From assembly GCA_903929425.1 (NCBI GenBank), contig CAIYUO010000027.1:1-49953 (forward strand): a DNA stretch of 49,953 nucleotides, written 5' to 3'. Below, piece after piece: positions 18,254-27,261 of this stretch. This DNA is from an uncultured Bacteroidota bacterium (GTDB lineage: Bacteria > Bacteroidota > Bacteroidia > Chitinophagales > Chitinophagaceae). Both the position numbers and the translations under genes were made by a program. A model generated the notes under the pieces. The model saw nothing but the letters and a program-made list of their open reading frames with translations, did not search any database and was not told where the DNA came from. Within the stretch, counting starts at the first letter, position 1; every line of letters begins with the position of its first letter.

Positions 18254-19174
18254 TTAGAACAAACCTTTCTTTAAGGTTGTTTTTCCTTCGCCAATTTTGA
18301 ATCCATTGTTGTAAACCTCTACTTTATATTCACCTTCCGTGAATTTTGAAGTTTGCTTTACATCATAACTTACTGGCAAAGCTTCATTCTGTACATATTG
18401 AATAGAAATTTTATTTGCGAAGGGCTTGGTGCCATCTTCTCTTGTAGTGATATTTCCTGCGTCACCAAATGCCTTGCCATCAGGAGCAGTCAAACAAACA
18501 TAAATGTCTTGATTACTGGTTGGTGTTATTTTGTTTTTGTCAATTTGGAATGAAATACGAATGGTGTTTGCTCTTTTAGCATTTGCTGTTTTTCTTTCAC
18601 TTCCGTCCTCTCTTACCCTTAATGATTGAATATTGAAGTTTGAAGCATGTAAAGTTGAACCAATGTCTTGTAATCTGTCTTTTTCTTTTGTTGTTGAAGT
18701 CAAATTATTATTCAAATTAGTATTCTGATTTGACAAGTCTTCATTTTTAGCAGTTAACTGCTTATTTTGTTCTTGTGCTTTACTTAAGTCAGCTAATATA
18801 TTAGCTATTTTACCATTTAAAGTTGCAATCAAAGCTTTGGCTTCCGCTAAATCTTTATCAGAAGCATTTTTATTTAATAAAATAGTGCCAATGTTTGATT
18901 TTAATTTTTGAATTTCATTTGACTTAACTAAAATGTCGCCAACTAATTGTTGGTTTTGTAAAGTCAATGAATCTACTTTTGCTGAAGCTGCAATGAACTC
19001 AGCATTAAGTGCGTTCTTGCTACTATCAATTGAAGCTATTTTAATATCCTTACTATTAATGATTTCAGTTTTTGCACCAATAGTACTGTTAAAGTATATC
19101 CATGATCCAATTAGGGCAATAATTAGTAACCCAATGATTATTTTACTGCTGTTCCCTGTTGATTCGTTACTCAT
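18254..19174 (-). CDS. membrane-anchored coiled-coil protein of unknown function
   Basis: 306 aa, not recognised. One N-terminal TM segment (residues about 11-29) is followed by a long coiled coil (about 40-170) rich in Lys, Asn and Gln (SKAQEQNKQLTAKNEDLSNQN), then a C-terminal beta-rich domain (about 180-306) with ISFQIDKNKIT and YKVEVYNNGFKIGEG. The topology suggests a periplasmic coiled coil tethered to the inner membrane. The C-terminal domain resembles an Ig-like sandwich by strand pattern only. Single gene, with its own TAACTTTG box and a shared downstream terminator. Confidence 0.75.
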   Translation of the reverse strand: MSNESTGNSSKIIIGLLIIALIGSWIYFNSTIGAKTEIINSKDIKIASIDSSKNALNAEFIAASAKVDSLTLQNQQLVGDILVKSNEIQKLKSNIGTILLNKNASDKDLAEAKALIATLNGKIANILADLSKAQEQNKQLTAKNEDLSNQNTNLNNNLTSTTKEKDRLQDIGSTLHASNFNIQSLRVREDGSERKTANAKRANTIRISFQIDKNKITPTSNQDIYVCLTAPDGKAFGDAGNITTREDGTKPFANKISIQYVQNEALPVSYDVKQTSKFTEGEYKVEVYNNGFKIGEGKTTLKKGLF

Positions 19175-19197
19175 AATTGAATAGATTTAATTTATTG

Positions 19198-19205
19198 CAA
19201 AGTTA
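19198..19205 (-). promoter_or_regulatory. -7 box before the coiled-coil membrane protein
   Basis: TAACTTTG ends 23 nt before the ATG of the coiled-coil gene. Confidence 0.5.
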
Positions 19206-19245
19206 TAAAAGTTTTGTGACATATGAGTGATTGAGATTGAATGGT

Positions 19246-19253
19246 TATATTTG
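19246..19253 (+). promoter_or_regulatory. -7 box directly before holA
   Basis: TATATTTG ends only 3 nt before the preferred holA ATG, so the transcript would be leaderless or nearly so. Confidence 0.4.
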
Positions 19254-19256
19254 TAT

Positions 19257-20267
19257 ATGCCTATTTCGAAAATTATCGCTAATTGGAAAAACAATGTTTT
19301 TGACGCCGTCTATTGGTTAGAGGGGGAAGAGCCCTTTTATATTGACCAGGCAGTGGATTACGCTGAAAAATATTTGCTTCCTGAAGCAGAACGTGCTTTT
19401 AATTTAACTTTATTTTATGGCAAAGATGCGGACTGGGCACAGGTGATTAATGCCTGTAAACGTTATCCTGTTTTCGCTGAAAAACAAGTTGTCATCTTAA
19501 AGGAAGCGCAGCACATGAATCAGCTTGATAAGTTACTTTCCTATATTGACAAGCCACTAAGTTCAACTATATTTATTGTAGCGCATAAGGATAAAAATGT
19601 GGATGGGCGCTCCGCTTTAGCTAAGGCTTTAAAATCTAAGGCAGTTGTGATAAGCACGAAAAAAATGTACGATAATAAATTGCCTGAATGGGTGATGGGT
19701 TGGGTAACTGAAAGGGGCTATCAAATATCAGGTAAAGCTGTGCAAATCATTGTTGATCATATTGGTAATGATTTAAGTAGAATTCAAAATGAATTAGAAA
19801 AGTTGATTGTAAATTTAGGCGATCGAAAAAAAATGACGGAGGATGATATTGAGAAATTCATTGGCATTAGTAAGGAGTATAATGCATTTGAATTTCAAGA
19901 TGCTATTGCACAAAAAAATTTCCCTAAAGCTATTAAAATGATTCAATTTTTTGAATCCAATCAAAAAGCAGCCCCTATACAATTAATATTACCAACACTT
20001 TACGCCTTTTTTAGCAAGCTTTATGCAATATACGGGTTGGGCAGTTCGGATGATCGACGTATAGCAAGTGAAGTAGGTATTCCTCCTTTTTTAGTCAAAA
20101 ATTACACTGCTGCAGCCAGAAATTATTCTTATGGAAAAGTAGAGCAAATATTATTAAGCATTCAAGCGTACAACTTAAAAGTAATTGGTATCAATAACGC
20201 TGATAATACCGATGCCGATTTATTGAAAGAATTAGTTGTTAAAATAATGGATATGCCAACAAAATAG
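19257..20267 (+). CDS. holA: DNA polymerase III delta subunit
   Basis: 336-aa clamp-loader subunit that opens the beta clamp. It shows the HolA pattern: VYWLEGEEPFYIDQAVDYAE at the N-terminus, FYGKDADWAQVINACKRYPVFAEKQVVILKEA, and the ELEKLIVNLGDRKKMTEDDIEKFIGISKEYNAFEFQDAI stretch leading to the collar domain. The ATG giving MPISKIIANW is preferred over an in-frame GTG 30 nt upstream because the extra residues would overlap the -7 box. The last 29 nt overlap the 3' end of ribF on the other strand. Confidence 0.93.
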   Translation: MPISKIIANWKNNVFDAVYWLEGEEPFYIDQAVDYAEKYLLPEAERAFNLTLFYGKDADWAQVINACKRYPVFAEKQVVILKEAQHMNQLDKLLSYIDKPLSSTIFIVAHKDKNVDGRSALAKALKSKAVVISTKKMYDNKLPEWVMGWVTERGYQISGKAVQIIVDHIGNDLSRIQNELEKLIVNLGDRKKMTEDDIEKFIGISKEYNAFEFQDAIAQKNFPKAIKMIQFFESNQKAAPIQLILPTLYAFFSKLYAIYGLGSSDDRRIASEVGIPPFLVKNYTAAARNYSYGKVEQILLSIQAYNLKVIGINNADNTDADLLKELVVKIMDMPTK

Positions 20268-21189
20268 ATTTTGCAGAAAGTACATCCTTATTTAACTGTT
20301 CTTTTAGCGCGTCAAGTCCATTAAATTTTACTTCACCTCTGATGTAATCATATACCATTACGGTAATATTTTGCTCATAAATATCTTCATCAAAATCAAA
20401 GATATTTACTTCAATGACTTTGCGTTGACCGTCTACAGTTGGTCTTACCCCAATATTCATCATGCCATCTAAAACCTTATCGCCAAAACATTCACCCTTA
20501 ACACGAACTGCATACACTCCATTTGCGGGAATTATTTTTTCCTCATCATTTATATGCAAGTTGGCTGTTGGGAATCCAATGGTTCGACCAATTTGGTTTC
20601 CTCTAACAATAAAGCCTTCAAAAAAATAGGGGTAACCTAATAAGTTATTCGCCTTAACAATATTTTTGTCAGCTAAATAATTTCTTATTTGTGTTGAACT
20701 AATAATTTCGTTATCAATTATTTGTTCATTAACCTGTTCAACTGTAAAATTATTTTCATTTCCTAATTGAGTAAGCATTTCGAAATCTCCTAAACGCCCC
20801 TTGCCAAATCGATGATCATAACCGACAATAATGGTGTGTGGATGGAAATTTGCAACTAAAAAGGATTTTACATATTCCGTAGCTGACAAATTTGAAAATT
20901 GATAATCAAAGGGTATAACAACTAAATGGTCAATACCTACTTTTTCTAATAATTGAATTCGTTCGTTTAAACTAGTCAATTGTTTAATTTCACCTGGAAC
21001 GGAGGAAGTAACTTTTCGGGGATGTGGATGAAATGTAATAATGATGGTTTCGCCACTTGTTTCTTTTGCAATTTCCCTCATTCTCCCAATAATTTGCTGG
21101 TGTCCTTTATGAACGCCGTCAAAAGCCCCAGTGGTTATGATACCTTTATTAAATGGGGGTAATTCCTTTAAATTATAATGAACCTTCAT
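20239..21189 (-). CDS. ribF: bifunctional riboflavin kinase / FAD synthetase
   Basis: 316 aa. Makes FMN and FAD from riboflavin. The N-terminal nucleotidyltransferase shows GAFDGVHKGHQQII (HxGH-type motif), TFHPHPRK and the STQIRNYL motif; the C-terminal flavokinase shows IGFPTANL and GVYAVRV. Length is typical. The 3' end overlaps holA by 29 nt tail to tail. It is divergent from purM with separate TAnnTTTG boxes. The leader is only about 20 nt, so no FMN riboswitch precedes it. Confidence 0.96.
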   Translation of the reverse strand: MKVHYNLKELPPFNKGIITTGAFDGVHKGHQQIIGRMREIAKETSGETIIITFHPHPRKVTSSVPGEIKQLTSLNERIQLLEKVGIDHLVVIPFDYQFSNLSATEYVKSFLVANFHPHTIIVGYDHRFGKGRLGDFEMLTQLGNENNFTVEQVNEQIIDNEIISSTQIRNYLADKNIVKANNLLGYPYFFEGFIVRGNQIGRTIGFPTANLHINDEEKIIPANGVYAVRVKGECFGDKVLDGMMNIGVRPTVDGQRKVIEVNIFDFDEDIYEQNITVMVYDYIRGEVKFNGLDALKEQLNKDVLSAKSILLAYPLF

Positions 21190-21210
21190 CTTAACTTGCT
21201 AAATATGGCA

Positions 21211-21218
21211 CAAATGTA
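21211..21218 (-). promoter_or_regulatory. promoter of ribF
   Basis: TACATTTG ends 21 nt before the ribF ATG. TTTG at 21241-21244 (minus strand) lies 22 nt upstream, an acceptable -33 element. Confidence 0.6.
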
Positions 21219-21227
21219 AAACAATTG

Positions 21228-21235
21228 TACCTTTG
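21228..21235 (+). promoter_or_regulatory. -7 box of purM
   Basis: TACCTTTG ends 21 nt before the purM ATG and lies between the -7 and -33 elements of the opposing ribF promoter. Confidence 0.5.
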
Positions 21236-21256
21236 TCATTCAAATCAATTTAGTTC

Positions 21257-22435
21257 ATGTCATTGTATGCTCAACGCGGCGTGTCCGCTCAAAAGGAAGA
21301 AGTTCACGCAGCTATTCAAAATTTAGATCAAGGCCTATATCCTAATGCTTTTTGCAAGTTATATGCTGACTTTTTAGGAGGTCAGTCTGATTATATTAAT
21401 ATCATGCATGCTGATGGAGCGGGGACTAAGAGTATTCTTGCTTATATCTACTGGAAAGAAACCGGAGATGCTAGTGTTTGGAAGGGGATTGCTCAAGATG
21501 CAATAGCTATGAATTTAGATGATTTATTATGTGTTGGCATATATGATCAGATTTTATTCTCATCAACCATTGATCGTAATAAGTTAATCATTACTGGTGA
21601 TGTATTAAGTCAGGTAATTAATGGAACACAAGACTTTTTCAATACCCTAAAAACTTATGGGGTTAATATAGAATTTTTGGGTGGAGAAACCGCTGACGTC
21701 GGCGATGTGGTTAGAACCATTGCAGTGAATGGAACCATGACAGCAAGATGGCCTAAGTCAAAACTAATTACTAATGATTTAATTGCACCAGGGCAGGTAA
21801 TTGTTGGGTTTTCAAGCCATGGCAAAGCCAATTATGAAACAGAATATAACAGTGGTCTAGGAAGTAATGGATTGACGAGTGCCAGGCATGATGTTTTGAG
21901 TAAAGAATATGCAATTAAATACCCAGAGACTTTTGAATCAAAATTAGCTGACGAAGTCGTTTATATTGGAAAGAATCAGGTAACTGACCAAATAGAAATA
22001 CCTGGATTTGGTAATATAGCAGTGGGTAAACTTTTATTAAGCCCAACTCGAACTTATGCCCCATTAGTAAAAACTATTTTGAGTAACCACTTTGATAAGG
22101 TTAAAGGCATGATACATTGTAGCGGTGGTGGCCAAACTAAGTGTATGAAATACCTGCCAGGCAATATGAGGATAGTGAAGGATAACTTTATGCCAATTCC
22201 TCCAATCTTTAAATTAATACAAGCTAACTCTGGTGCCAACGCGCGCGAAATGTTCCAGGTTTTTAATATGGGACACCGTTTAGAAATATTTACTGATGCT
22301 GCAAATGCTGAAACTTTAATATCAATTGCATCTAGTTTAGGTATTGATGCTCAAGTAATTGGAAGGGTTGAGGATTGTGAAACAAAGGAATTAGTTTTGA
22401 AAGGTGATTTTGGAACAGAAACTTTTACCTACTAA
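21257..22435 (+). CDS. purM: phosphoribosylformylglycinamidine cyclo-ligase
   Basis: 392-aa AIR synthetase of de novo purine synthesis (FGAM to AIR). Marks: SLYAQRGVSAQKEEV start, HADGAGTKSILAY, AMNLDDLLCVG, LGGETADVGDVVR and the C-terminal CSGGGQTKCMKYL. About 45 residues longer than E. coli PurM, which matches the longer form known in Bacteroidota. Followed 50 nt later by ftsE; no function links the two. Confidence 0.93.
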   Translation: MSLYAQRGVSAQKEEVHAAIQNLDQGLYPNAFCKLYADFLGGQSDYINIMHADGAGTKSILAYIYWKETGDASVWKGIAQDAIAMNLDDLLCVGIYDQILFSSTIDRNKLIITGDVLSQVINGTQDFFNTLKTYGVNIEFLGGETADVGDVVRTIAVNGTMTARWPKSKLITNDLIAPGQVIVGFSSHGKANYETEYNSGLGSNGLTSARHDVLSKEYAIKYPETFESKLADEVVYIGKNQVTDQIEIPGFGNIAVGKLLLSPTRTYAPLVKTILSNHFDKVKGMIHCSGGGQTKCMKYLPGNMRIVKDNFMPIPPIFKLIQANSGANAREMFQVFNMGHRLEIFTDAANAETLISIASSLGIDAQVIGRVEDCETKELVLKGDFGTETFTY

Positions 22436-22485
22436 TTTTAATAACAATTCGTACAATATTTTTAATGAGTCTTAAAATATAATTT

Positions 22486-23160
22486 ATGTCAGAAGTAGTA
22501 GTTAATTTATCAAATGTCAATATATATCAAAGCGGCAGTCTTATTTTAGAAGATGTGAACTTTAGGGTAGAAAAAGGTGAATTTGTGTATTTGGTAGGGA
22601 AAACTGGTACAGGTAAAAGTAGCTTATTGAAAACATTATATGGTGAATTGACTTTAACTAGTGGAAATGGAGACGTTGTCGGTTTTAATTTAAAGGATAT
22701 GACCTGGAAAACATTGCCATTTTTGAGACGAAACTTAGGGGTAGTGTTTCAAGACTTCCAATTATTAACGGATAGAAATGTACATGAAAACCTAAGGTTT
22801 GTGTTAAAAGCTACTGGTTGGAATGACGAAAAGCTAATTGAACAAAAAATAAATGATGTGTTGGCAAAGGTAGGTTTGCAAAATAAAGGCTTTAAAATGA
22901 CTTATGAAATGAGCGGTGGGGAGCAACAAAGGGTTGATATCGCTAGGGCTTTATTAAATTCTCCTAAATTAATTTTGGCCGATGAACCTACGGGAAGTTT
23001 AGACCCAGAAACAAGTGACGAAATCATGAATTTATTGTTCCAAATCGCTAAAGAATACGGTACTGCGATAGTAATGGCTACCCACGATTATATGGTAGTC
23101 AATAAGTTTCCTTCTAGGACGCTTACCACAGAAGGTGGGCGACTTGTTAGTAAGGCATAA
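22486..23160 (+). CDS. ftsE: cell division ABC ATPase FtsE
   Basis: 224-aa ABC ATPase. Walker A GKTGTGKS (38-45), signature SGGEQQRV (from 143), Walker B LILADEPTG (Asp166, Glu167) and H-loop ATHDYMVV. FtsE works with the membrane protein FtsX to control peptidoglycan hydrolases at the septum; ftsX is not next to it here. A LolD/MacB-type exporter ATPase is the main alternative, but length and context favour FtsE. Confidence 0.85.
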   Translation: MSEVVVNLSNVNIYQSGSLILEDVNFRVEKGEFVYLVGKTGTGKSSLLKTLYGELTLTSGNGDVVGFNLKDMTWKTLPFLRRNLGVVFQDFQLLTDRNVHENLRFVLKATGWNDEKLIEQKINDVLAKVGLQNKGFKMTYEMSGGEQQRVDIARALLNSPKLILADEPTGSLDPETSDEIMNLLFQIAKEYGTAIVMATHDYMVVNKFPSRTLTTEGGRLVSKA

Positions 23161-23191
23161 TTTTCCCACAATTCAATATAAAATACCCTTT

Positions 23192-23226
23192 TTTGCTTGA
23201 ATTATAGCGTCTTTTTCTTATGTTCG
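23192..23226 (+). promoter_or_regulatory. possible smc promoter
   Basis: TTTG at 23192-23195 and TATGTTCG at 23219-23226, 23 nt apart; the -7 box deviates from TAnnTTTG by one base. It ends 24 nt before the GTG start. Confidence 0.35.
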
Positions 23227-23250
23227 CAGACATTTTAAAGAGCAATAATT

Positions 23251-26200
23251 GTGAGACTAAAGTCATTAGAAATCAAAGGGTTCAAGAGTTTTGCTGACAA
23301 AACCATCGTGCGTTTTGACGAAGGTATTACGGGCATCATTGGACCAAACGGATGTGGTAAAAGTAATATCATTGACAGTATTCGTTGGGTAATTGGAGAA
23401 CAAAAAATTTCAGCCCTTAGATCCGAAAATTTAGATTCACTTGTTTTCAACGGAAGTAAAACAAGAAGCGCAAGTAGTATGGCGGAAGTGAGCCTTACTT
23501 TTGAAAATACAAAAAACACTTTACCAACTGAATTCAGTACAATTACTGTAACACGTCGATTTTATAAAAATGGGGAGAGTGAATACCGATTAAACGATGT
23601 TGCATGTCGTTTAAAAGACATTCATAATTTATTTATGGATACAGGTGTTAGTACCGATAGTTACGCAATTATAGAATTAGGTATGGTGGATGATATTATC
23701 AAGGATAAGGATAATAGTCGTCGCCGTATGTTGGAACAAGCAGCTGGGATTACTATTTACAAGACAAGAAAGAAGGAAGCAAAAAATAAATTAGACGCTA
23801 CTGAACAGGATTTATCTAGAATTGAGGATTTGTTATTTGAAATCAACAACCAATTAAAAACTTTAGAAAATCAAGCTAAAAAGGCCGAAAAATATTTCGA
23901 AATTAAAAAGGACTATAAAGCTACTGCTATTGAATTAGCCATTGCAAGTTTGGAAGGTTTTAATATTAGCTATAAGGAATTAAATGAGCAACAAGAAACT
24001 GAGTCCGATAAAAAAATACATTTAGAAGCGCAAATTGCTTTGGAAGAAGCGGCCTTGGAACAAGAGCGTTTAGTTTTCATTCAGAAAGAAAAAGCTTTAC
24101 AAAGCTTACAACATGAGTTCAATGAAAAAGTAGAGGCATTAAGAACTAAGCAAAATGAGAAAAATTTAGCTGCACAACGTTTGAGCTATTTAAACGATAA
24201 AGAATTAAGTTTAAAGGAATTCTTAGAGCGCGCTGAAGGTCAATTAAAAACAATTGGAGACTCTATCGAGTATACAAAGTTGCAGGTATTAGATGAGGAA
24301 AAATTATACAACGATTTTAAAAATAGAGTAGAGGCTGCACAAGCAGAGTTGACAAACAAAAGAGCCCAATTTGATGACCAACGTTCGGTATTGGATGGTT
24401 TGCGTCAACAATATGGACAAATTCAAAGAAGTCAATTTGATGCCGAAAAGAAAGTAGCGGTTTCCGATACGTCTATTCAAAATGTGCAAAGAAGTCAGGA
24501 GCAATTGCAAACAGAGCAGTCCAATCGTGGTGGTCAAATTGAAGAATTGACTACAACCTTAGCTTTAAAAGAAACGGAATTAGCTGAAAGAAAAGCGCAA
24601 TTAGCTGAATTACAATCCCAACACGAAAAAGCAAAAGCTGCTATTTTTGAAACACAAGCTCAACTGGAGGTGTTAAGATCAAACTTAGCTGATCAAACTA
24701 GGATTTTAGATGCTAAGAAAAATGAATACGATTTATTAAAGAGTTTAGTGGACTCGATGGAAGGCTATCCTGAGAGTGTAAAATTCTTACATAAGAATAC
24801 AGGATGGAATCATGAAGCGCCAATATTATCTGATATATTATATGTGCAAGAACAATATAGAACAGCTGTAGAAAATGTCTTAGAGCCTTATTTAAATTAC
24901 TATGTTGTTAATGATTTAAAAGAGGGAATGCAAGCGGTGCATTTGTTGGATGAAAACAAAAAAGGAAAAGCAAATTTCTTTTTATTGGATCAATTAAATG
25001 GAGCAAAATCCGAAGCGGCTCCTGCAAATACAATAGCTGCTCTGTCTGTCATTGAAATTGACAGTAAATATGCGGCTTTATCAAATCATTTATTAGGTAA
25101 CGTTTTCATTGCGGAGAACGACGCAGCTTTAGAAGTAAATCATACTGGTGTTATTTTAGAGAAGTCCGGCAAATATGTTAAAGGTAAATTTACTTTAACA
25201 GGCGGTAGTGTTGGTTTATTTGAAGGTAAAAAAATTGGCCGCGCTAAAAATTTAGAAAAATTATTAGCGGATATTCAATCACAAGAAAAAGTGGTGAATG
25301 TTTTAAAGGATCAAATTCAGGAGCAACATAGTTCAGTATTGGTTTTTAATGAACAATTAAAAGAAAACGAGATTCGTTCAACTGAACAGTCTATCAATAC
25401 TTTAATCAACGAAGTTTTCGCTAATAAAAATAGGTTAGAAAATTTGCAGTCTGCACAAGCTAATGCAGTAATTAAGTTAGCTGAGTATACTGCAAAAATT
25501 CAAGAAGAGCATGAAGCGATTGCTGATACAAGAGTAGCATTAGAAGCTTTAAATGTTTCATTGCATGAAACGCAAACTCAGTTAGCATCAATTGAATTGG
25601 AATATCAATTAGCTGAACAAGCATATCACTTGGCTTCAGGTGAATTCAATGAAATGAATTTGCAATTGACTAAGCAACAAAGTAAAATTGAATCTTTACA
25701 ACAAGAAGTTGTGTTTAAGGAAAATCAATTAAATGATTTACATGCACAAATTCAAACCAACTCTACACAATTAACTGAAGCGTCAGCTTCAATCGTTGAA
25801 AGTAAGGATCAATTAGCTCAAATTGAGTTAAGTTTAGTCGCCTTAATTAAGACAAAGGAAGATGAAGAATTAAAATTAAACGAAGCCGATCAATCATACT
25901 ACACACTTCGAAATGATTTACAAGAAAAGGAAAGTGCAGTAAGAACGCAAATAAAATCAAAAGAATTAGTTGATCAATTAATTAACGAAATCAAAGACAA
26001 GTTGAATAATTTGAAATTGCAATTGTCTGGAATGAAGGAACGATTGAGTGTTGAATTCAAGGTAGAGTTAGAGGAAGTATTGGATAAGGGTCGTCAAACG
26101 GAAGAAACATTAGAGGAGTTGCAACAGAGTGCTGAAAAAATGAAGAAGCGTTTGGAAAACATGGGTGAAGTGAATCCGACAGCTATTGAAGCCTATACTG

Positions 26201-26769
26201 AAATGAAAAAACGTTATGACTTTATTTTAGAACAAAAAAATGACTTAGTTACGGCAAAGGAAAGTCTATTATTAACGATTCAAGAAGTAGAAGCAACAGC
26301 GAATCAAGCATTCCTTGAAACCTATAATACTGCAAGAGAAAACTTCCAAAAAGTATTCAAGGCATTATTTACGGAGGAAGATTCTTGTGACCTAGTTTTA
26401 GTTGATCCAGATAACTTAGCTGAAACGGCTGTTGAAATTGTTGCTAAGCCTAAAGGTAAACGTCCATCCTCTATCACACAGTTGTCTGGTGGAGAGCGTA
26501 CTTTAACTGCAACAGCAATGTTATTCGCTATTTACTTAATTAAACCAGCACCTTTCTGTATCCTGGATGAGGTTGACGCACCTTTGGATGATGCCAACGT
26601 TGGTAAGTTCACTCAAATGATTCAGAAATTCTCTGATAATTCACAGTTTATTATTGTAACGCACAACAAGCAAACAATGAGCGCAGTGGATGTGATTTAT
26701 GGTGTAACGATGCAAGAGCCTGGTGTAAGTAAATTAGTGCCTGTTGACTTTAGAAGTTTAAATAATTAA
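23251..26769 (+). CDS. smc: chromosome segregation protein SMC
   Basis: 1172-aa condensin ATPase that organises the chromosome. Walker A GPNGCGKS (31-38) is followed by IDSIRWVIGEQ; long coiled coils run about 170-500 and 680-1010 around a central hinge (about 510-670); the C-terminal head carries signature QLSGGERTL (Ser1079) and Walker B FCILDEVDAPLDD (Asp1106, Glu1107). The start is GTG, fixed by MRLKSLEIKGFKSFADKT. scpA and scpB are not in the window. A terminator follows. Confidence 0.97.
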   Translation: MRLKSLEIKGFKSFADKTIVRFDEGITGIIGPNGCGKSNIIDSIRWVIGEQKISALRSENLDSLVFNGSKTRSASSMAEVSLTFENTKNTLPTEFSTITVTRRFYKNGESEYRLNDVACRLKDIHNLFMDTGVSTDSYAIIELGMVDDIIKDKDNSRRRMLEQAAGITIYKTRKKEAKNKLDATEQDLSRIEDLLFEINNQLKTLENQAKKAEKYFEIKKDYKATAIELAIASLEGFNISYKELNEQQETESDKKIHLEAQIALEEAALEQERLVFIQKEKALQSLQHEFNEKVEALRTKQNEKNLAAQRLSYLNDKELSLKEFLERAEGQLKTIGDSIEYTKLQVLDEEKLYNDFKNRVEAAQAELTNKRAQFDDQRSVLDGLRQQYGQIQRSQFDAEKKVAVSDTSIQNVQRSQEQLQTEQSNRGGQIEELTTTLALKETELAERKAQLAELQSQHEKAKAAIFETQAQLEVLRSNLADQTRILDAKKNEYDLLKSLVDSMEGYPESVKFLHKNTGWNHEAPILSDILYVQEQYRTAVENVLEPYLNYYVVNDLKEGMQAVHLLDENKKGKANFFLLDQLNGAKSEAAPANTIAALSVIEIDSKYAALSNHLLGNVFIAENDAALEVNHTGVILEKSGKYVKGKFTLTGGSVGLFEGKKIGRAKNLEKLLADIQSQEKVVNVLKDQIQEQHSSVLVFNEQLKENEIRSTEQSINTLINEVFANKNRLENLQSAQANAVIKLAEYTAKIQEEHEAIADTRVALEALNVSLHETQTQLASIELEYQLAEQAYHLASGEFNEMNLQLTKQQSKIESLQQEVVFKENQLNDLHAQIQTNSTQLTEASASIVESKDQLAQIELSLVALIKTKEDEELKLNEADQSYYTLRNDLQEKESAVRTQIKSKELVDQLINEIKDKLNNLKLQLSGMKERLSVEFKVELEEVLDKGRQTEETLEELQQSAEKMKKRLENMGEVNPTAIEAYTEMKKRYDFILEQKNDLVTAKESLLLTIQEVEATANQAFLETYNTARENFQKVFKALFTEEDSCDLVLVDPDNLAETAVEIVAKPKGKRPSSITQLSGGERTLTATAMLFAIYLIKPAPFCILDEVDAPLDDANVGKFTQMIQKFSDNSQFIIVTHNKQTMSAVDVIYGVTMQEPGVSKLVPVDFRSLNN

Positions 26770-26789
26770 TTCAATTATAAATTTGCTTT

Positions 26790-26823
26790 AAGAGTCCTTA
26801 GTAGTAATACTAGGGGCTCTTTT
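26790..26823 (+). terminator. intrinsic terminator after smc
   Basis: 14-bp stem AAGAGTCCTTAGTA / TACTAGGGGCTCTT, including two G-U pairs, with a 4-nt loop and a T4 tail. It lies just before the next gene on the same strand. Confidence 0.8.
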
Positions 26824-26841
26824 AATTTGCAATTGTTTTCA

Positions 26842-27258
26842 ATGATTAAATCTGCTATCATATTATTTTTCACCTGTTTTTTTATTTACCTGCCATTTAG
26901 TAGGGAGCCTGATTATTTTGATAGTGAAACTACCCCTGCAATGATAGTTTCGAAAGGGGATAAGGTAGTTGCAGTATACTATGAATTTGGTAAGCCTTAT
27001 ATTTTATTATTAGATAAGCGTATATATGGTTCTAAAATTGGTCAAAGGGTTGAAGTGAGATACGAATTAAGTCATCCCGAAAAAGCAGTAATTAATCAGG
27101 CCTGGGGATATTGGTTTATAGGAAAGGAAATAGCTTGGTGCTTTGGTATTTTCGCTGCACTATTAGGTGCTGCATATGCTACTACGAATCAACCTCATCC
27201 TGATGCCTTGGCCGAGCAGATGAATTATAAACAAGAAAATAAAACCAAATATCAGTGA
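26842..27258 (+). CDS. small membrane protein, DUF3592-like
   Basis: 138 aa from the ATG giving MIKSAIILFF; a TTG 15 nt upstream is possible but lies against the smc terminator. Two TM segments (about 3-18 and 96-115) flank a beta-rich loop with VVAVYYEFGKPYILLLDKRIYGSKIGQRVEVRYELSHPEKA split by short turns, the pattern of DUF3592 proteins. Function unknown. It ends 3 nt before the smpB stop on the other strand. Confidence 0.7.
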   Translation: MIKSAIILFFTCFFIYLPFSREPDYFDSETTPAMIVSKGDKVVAVYYEFGKPYILLLDKRIYGSKIGQRVEVRYELSHPEKAVINQAWGYWFIGKEIAWCFGIFAALLGAAYATTNQPHPDALAEQMNYKQENKTKYQ

Positions 27259-27261
27259 GGA

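Noticed and set aside
19227..19256. GTG start adding 10 residues to HolA
   Set aside because: The extra codons run across the TATATTTG promoter box and the added residues do not resemble the HolA N-terminus.
21190..21256. FMN riboswitch upstream of ribF, or purine riboswitch upstream of purM
   Set aside because: The whole intergenic region is 67 nt and predicted leaders are about 15-20 nt, too short for either aptamer.
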